From NCBI GenBank assembly GCA_965367295.1, contig CBDUHN010000009.1, positions 14,732 to 78,731 on the forward strand: a stretch of 64,000 nt of DNA, in the 5' to 3' direction. The DNA is from JAIVHA01 sp965367295 (GTDB lineage Bacteria; Pseudomonadota; Gammaproteobacteria; DSM-19610). This document shows, piece after piece, positions 61,171 through 64,000 of the stretch. Made by a program: the position numbers and the translations under genes. The stretch's first letter is position 1. Every line of letters begins with the position of its first letter. Under the pieces are notes generated by a model. It made no database searches. It saw only the letters and a program-made list of their open reading frames with translations, and was not told the DNA's origin.

Positions 61171-62115
61171 CTATTCCATTCCCCAGATGAGTTCCCCCGT
61201 CGGTTGCAGGTCATAACCGCCCAGCTGCGCGGCGTAGTCATGGGATTCAGCCGTGTGCAGGCCGTCCAGCAGTTGCTGGAACAGGGCGCGGAAGTACACG
61301 CCGCGGTCCAGCGCGAAGTCGAAGGCCTCCCAGCCGAAGGACAGAAAACCCAGGCCGAATTCGGTGGCGCAGGCACGTACCCCGGGCGCCGCATCGGCCG
61401 TGCCCATGGCGATATGGGCGGCGGCCTCGCGTTCGGAGAGGGCCTCACCGACCACCTGCAGCCGGGTTTCCTCCATGTGATGTTCGGCCAGCAGTTCCTG
61501 CAGAAAACGGCGACTGCCGGTGCCATCCTGGCGCAGGGTCCAGCGCAGCCCGGCCTGCAGCAGGGTTTCGATGGTGGGGTACTGCACCAGCAACTCGCGG
61601 CGCATCATCAATCCCTGTTCCCGCAGGAAGGCGCGCACCAGAACCCAGCCTCTGCGGGGGGCGTAGTGCTGCAACAGGGCGGGATGACGGATATGACTTT
61701 CGTTGTCACGACCCCAGTGCACGCCACCCACATCGGCACGCAGGGCGGCCAGCAGGCCCAGACCCAGGCGCGTGCCGGTAGGGGAGTAACTGACCAGGGC
61801 ATGCGGCCCGACGCGGATGGCGAGTTCCTGTACCACATGGGCCAGCAGGGGATCGTCGCTACCGACCAGGATCAGGCGGTCGGTGAACAGGCCGCCGTGG
61901 CTGGATTCCAGCAGCCAGCGGTCCACCAGTTCGCGCGGAAACACCCATTTGCCGGTGATCTTGGTGGCCGGGATACGCTCCTCCCGTACCAGGGAATAGA
62001 CCTTTTTCTCATTGATATGCAGATAGCGGCCAACCTGGCGGACACTCATGAAGCGCGGGAACTCATCGTCCTGCGCCGCGACCGGGCCGGGCTGCCGGCC
62101 GGCGGGGATATTCAT
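61171..62115 (-). CDS. HTH (excisionase-type) and PBP-like domain regulator, molybdenum-cluster associated
   Basis: A 314-residue protein. Residues about 22-70 are an excisionase/MerR-like helix-turn-helix (MSVRQVGRYLHINEKKVYSL, then WVFPRELVDRWL). The rest is a periplasmic-binding-protein-like domain (ILVGSDDPLLAHVVQEL, LRQDGTGSRRFLQELL, GTADAAPGVRACA) of the type fused to MoeA or to HTH domains and thought to bind molybdate or a Mo-cofactor precursor. No signal peptide, so it acts in the cytoplasm. Its ATG overlaps the fdhD stop (ATGA). It is likely the regulator of the fdhD-moaA cluster or of the molybdoenzymes it serves. Confidence 0.82.
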   Translation of the reverse strand: MNIPAGRQPGPVAAQDDEFPRFMSVRQVGRYLHINEKKVYSLVREERIPATKITGKWVFPRELVDRWLLESSHGGLFTDRLILVGSDDPLLAHVVQELAIRVGPHALVSYSPTGTRLGLGLLAALRADVGGVHWGRDNESHIRHPALLQHYAPRRGWVLVRAFLREQGLMMRRELLVQYPTIETLLQAGLRWTLRQDGTGSRRFLQELLAEHHMEETRLQVVGEALSEREAAAHIAMGTADAAPGVRACATEFGLGFLSFGWEAFDFALDRGVYFRALFQQLLDGLHTAESHDYAAQLGGYDLQPTGELIWGME

Positions 62116-62984
62116 TCTGCGCCCAGGCGGCCGGTCACCGGCCGTCGTTCGGGAGTGGCATCGAAGATGACCTGTTCACCGCCGTTGTAGATCAGGAAGT
62201 GCCGACCCTTGGCGCGGGCGATCATGGTCATGCCCAGTTCCCGGGCCAGCTCCAGCCCCATGTAGGTGACCCCGGAACGCGACAGCAGCACCGGGATGCC
62301 CATGTGCGCCGTCTTCATGACGATCTCCGAGGTCAGCCGGCCGGTGGTGTAGAAGATCTTGTCTGCGCCCGGGATATCCTCCAGCCACATCCTGCCGGAA
62401 ATGGCATCGGCGGCGTTATGGCGCCCCACGTCCTCGATGAAGATGTGGATGTCCGTGTCCTGGCAGAGCGCGCAGCCATGCACGCCGCCGGCGGCGCGAT
62501 AGATCTCGTTGTAATCGGTGATGGCCTCGAGCAGGCCGTAGAGGGCGGATTGGCGCAGCGTCCGGGGTGGGAAACGCACATCGTAGAGCCTGTCGAGGGT
62601 GCAGGAAAATACCGTGCCCTGGCCGCAGCCGGTGGTCACGGTGCGCTTGGCGAGCTTGTGTTCCCAGTCACGGATGCCCTGGCCATCCCGGGTGCTGACC
62701 GCGACCCGGTCGTGGTCCCAGTCTACCTCCACCGCGCGGATGTCGCTCAGCTGCTCGAACAGGCGCTGGTTACGCAGGTAGCCCAGGGTGAGCAGTTCGG
62801 GATAGGTTCCCAGGGTCATGAGGGTGACCACCTCGCGTTCATCCACCTTGATGGTAAGGGGGAACTCCTCGGCGATGCGGCCGTCGCGGGTGTCGCCGAA
62901 TTCGTCCACTGCCTGCACCGGGTGGGTGGGTGGCAGTCCCGCCTGGGTCATGAAGGGCCGGTAGGCCGGGTCGAAGGATGGCAT
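62112..62984 (-). CDS. fdhD: Formate dehydrogenase accessory sulfurtransferase FdhD
   Basis: A 290-residue FdhD family protein: EEFPLTIKVDEREVVTLMTLG near the start, the active loop TVTTGCGQGTVFSC, GGVHGCALCQD, and the closing EDVGRHNAADAISG and SRSGVTYMGLELARELGMT. FdhD carries sulfur from IscS to the molybdenum centre of formate dehydrogenase. In E. coli the loop has CxxC; here the second Cys is Gly (CGQG), leaving one loop Cys. It sits one base after moaA and overlaps the HTH-PBP gene, so all three are probably co-transcribed. Confidence 0.93.
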   Translation of the reverse strand: MPSFDPAYRPFMTQAGLPPTHPVQAVDEFGDTRDGRIAEEFPLTIKVDEREVVTLMTLGTYPELLTLGYLRNQRLFEQLSDIRAVEVDWDHDRVAVSTRDGQGIRDWEHKLAKRTVTTGCGQGTVFSCTLDRLYDVRFPPRTLRQSALYGLLEAITDYNEIYRAAGGVHGCALCQDTDIHIFIEDVGRHNAADAISGRMWLEDIPGADKIFYTTGRLTSEIVMKTAHMGIPVLLSRSGVTYMGLELARELGMTMIARAKGRHFLIYNGGEQVIFDATPERRPVTGRLGAE

Positions 62985-62985
62985 G

Positions 62986-63963
62986 TCAACCTCCCGTAAG
63001 GTTCATGTAGCGCAGGATCGTGGGCCGGCCCTGCAGCTGGAAGTCGTGCCCCCGGGGCTTGCTGGCCATGGACTGGCGTATGGCCCGGCGCAGTGGCGCG
63101 GGGTCGTCGGGATGCGCACGCACCACGGCTTTCAGGTCGCGGGCATGTTCCTGGCCGAGACAAAGCAACAACTGGCCCTGGGCGGTGAGTCGCACGCGAT
63201 TGCAGTCGGTGCAGAAGTTGTGGCTGTGAGGTGAAATGAAACCGACCCGGGTAGGGCTGCCCACCAGCCGGTAATAGCGGGCCGGTCCCCCGGTGGTTTC
63301 CGGGCTGGCCACGAGTTCCAGTTCACGTTGCAGATCCCGGAGGATGGCATCGCTGGAATAATAGGCCTCGGCGCGGTCGCGGTCGCCCAGCTCACCGAGA
63401 GGCATTTCCTCGATGAAGGCGATGTCGATGGCGCGCGCGGCGGCGAAGCGCGTCAGCGCCAGGGTCTCGTCATGATTGCGGTGTTTCATCACCACGCAAT
63501 TGAGTTTGATCCCTGCAAAGCCCGCTGCCAGGGCGGCATCGATGCCCGCCAGCACCGGCTGCAGGTCACCGGTGCGGGTGATGCGGCGGAATCGCTCCGG
63601 GTCCAGGCTGTCCAGGCTGATGTTGATACGTTCGACGCCGGCCGCCTTCAGATCCCTGGCATAGCGGCTCAGCAGGGCACCGTTGGTGGTCAGCACCAGC
63701 GACTCGAGTCCGGGGATGGCCCCCAGCCGTTCGAACAGCCAGAGGATATTGCGCCGCACCAGCGGTTCGCCGCCGGTGATGCGGATCTTGGTGACGCCCA
63801 GGTCGCAGAAGGCGCGGGCGATGCGGGCCGTTTCCTCCAGGGTTAGCAAGTGGTTGCGGGGGACGAAGGACATGTCCTGGTCCATGCAGTAGACACAGCG
63901 GAAATTGCAGCGATCGGTGACCGAGATGCGCAGATAGGTCACATGGCGACCGAAACGGTCCAC
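62986..63963 (-). CDS. moaA: GTP 3',8-cyclase MoaA (start at or beyond the window edge)
   Basis: 325 residues from a GTG at 63961-63963. The radical SAM cluster motif TDRCNFRCVYCM is near the N-terminus, the second cluster lies in NFCTDCNRVRLTAQGQLLLC, and the chain ends in the Gly-Gly expected of MoaA. It makes the first intermediate of molybdopterin from GTP. The frame stays open to the window edge (12 more codons without ATG, ending in GRLV before this codon), so the real start may lie outside. It is the first visible gene of the moaA-fdhD-regulator unit. Confidence 0.92.
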   Translation of the reverse strand: MDRFGRHVTYLRISVTDRCNFRCVYCMDQDMSFVPRNHLLTLEETARIARAFCDLGVTKIRITGGEPLVRRNILWLFERLGAIPGLESLVLTTNGALLSRYARDLKAAGVERINISLDSLDPERFRRITRTGDLQPVLAGIDAALAAGFAGIKLNCVVMKHRNHDETLALTRFAAARAIDIAFIEEMPLGELGDRDRAEAYYSSDAILRDLQRELELVASPETTGGPARYYRLVGSPTRVGFISPHSHNFCTDCNRVRLTAQGQLLLCLGQEHARDLKAVVRAHPDDPAPLRRAIRQSMASKPRGHDFQLQGRPTILRYMNLTGG

Positions 63964-64000
63964 CAGTCGTCCGGTCGGCTGCCTGTCCTGCCTGTCCTGC

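Noticed and set aside
62199..62999. Plus-strand ORF of 266 codons opposite fdhD
   Set aside because: It is antisense to a well-supported gene with all family motifs.
63980..64000. Short tandem repeat of a CAGGACAGG unit at the window edge
   Set aside because: Too few copies to call a repeat array, and it may be part of the moaA leader or coding region.

Overview
The window is about 64 kb of high-GC bacterial chromosome. The gene families present (YgiQ-type radical SAM protein, fusB-type second EF-G, TrmO, DUF945, DUF748, many c-di-GMP proteins) suggest a gammaproteobacterium with anaerobic or lithotrophic ability. That placement is an inference from family content; no rRNA marker is present. 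I saw no tRNA, rRNA, CRISPR array, insertion sequence or prophage.

Left part (1-15.6 kb) is an energy-conservation region. Two pyruvate:ferredoxin oxidoreductase genes (alpha, cut by the window edge, and beta) and a GltD-like flavoprotein with a C-terminal ferredoxin domain run rightward. Converging on them is a 13-gene leftward operon, tightly overlapped except for one 103-bp gap, encoding a hybrid of an Mrp Na+/H+ antiporter and a complex-I-like peripheral arm. Its order (E, F, G, DUF4040, B, C, two antiporter-like subunits, NuoH, NuoB, NuoC, NuoD, NuoI) matches the archaeal Mbx/MBS layout. The NuoI-like subunit is fused to a GltD-like NAD(P)H module, and the NuoD-like subunit keeps only half of the NiFe-ligating cysteines. 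A ferritin-like gene ends the operon, followed by a small protein and a response regulator that share an N-terminal domain.

Middle-left (15.9-34.6 kb) holds a redox group (azoreductase, cytochrome b561, YceI, pirin) divergent from a LysR regulator, a chemoreceptor overlapping an outer-membrane barrel gene, a DUF945 protein, a V4R-GGDEF-EAL protein, a PQQ-type sugar dehydrogenase, YgiQ, a DUF748 protein, TrmO and a CbiX-like chelatase.

Middle-right (34.6-49 kb) holds a remnant of a PhnD-like gene, a fusB-type EF-G with a strong terminator, MarC, a double-CDGSH protein, a TetR regulator with a perfect palindromic operator heading an ABC efflux operon, and a histidine kinase / response regulator / GGDEF-EAL signalling set.

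Right part (49-64 kb) carries an overlapping operon that looks built around carbamoyl or ureido compounds: an FN3-like membrane protein, an M20 N-carbamoyl-type amidohydrolase, an isochorismatase-fold amidase, a sodium/solute symporter, a 40-residue membrane peptide, an aspartate-carbamoyltransferase relative that has lost its aspartate-binding residues, and an AsnB-type amidotransferase. Convergent to it are glucokinase and a bacterial homologue of phosphorylase kinase alpha/beta. The window closes with a molybdenum-enzyme cluster (HTH-PBP regulator, FdhD, MoaA).

The two most unusual systems are the Mbx-like complex with its NAD(P)H fusion, and the carbamoyl operon with an apparently re-specified carbamoyltransferase.
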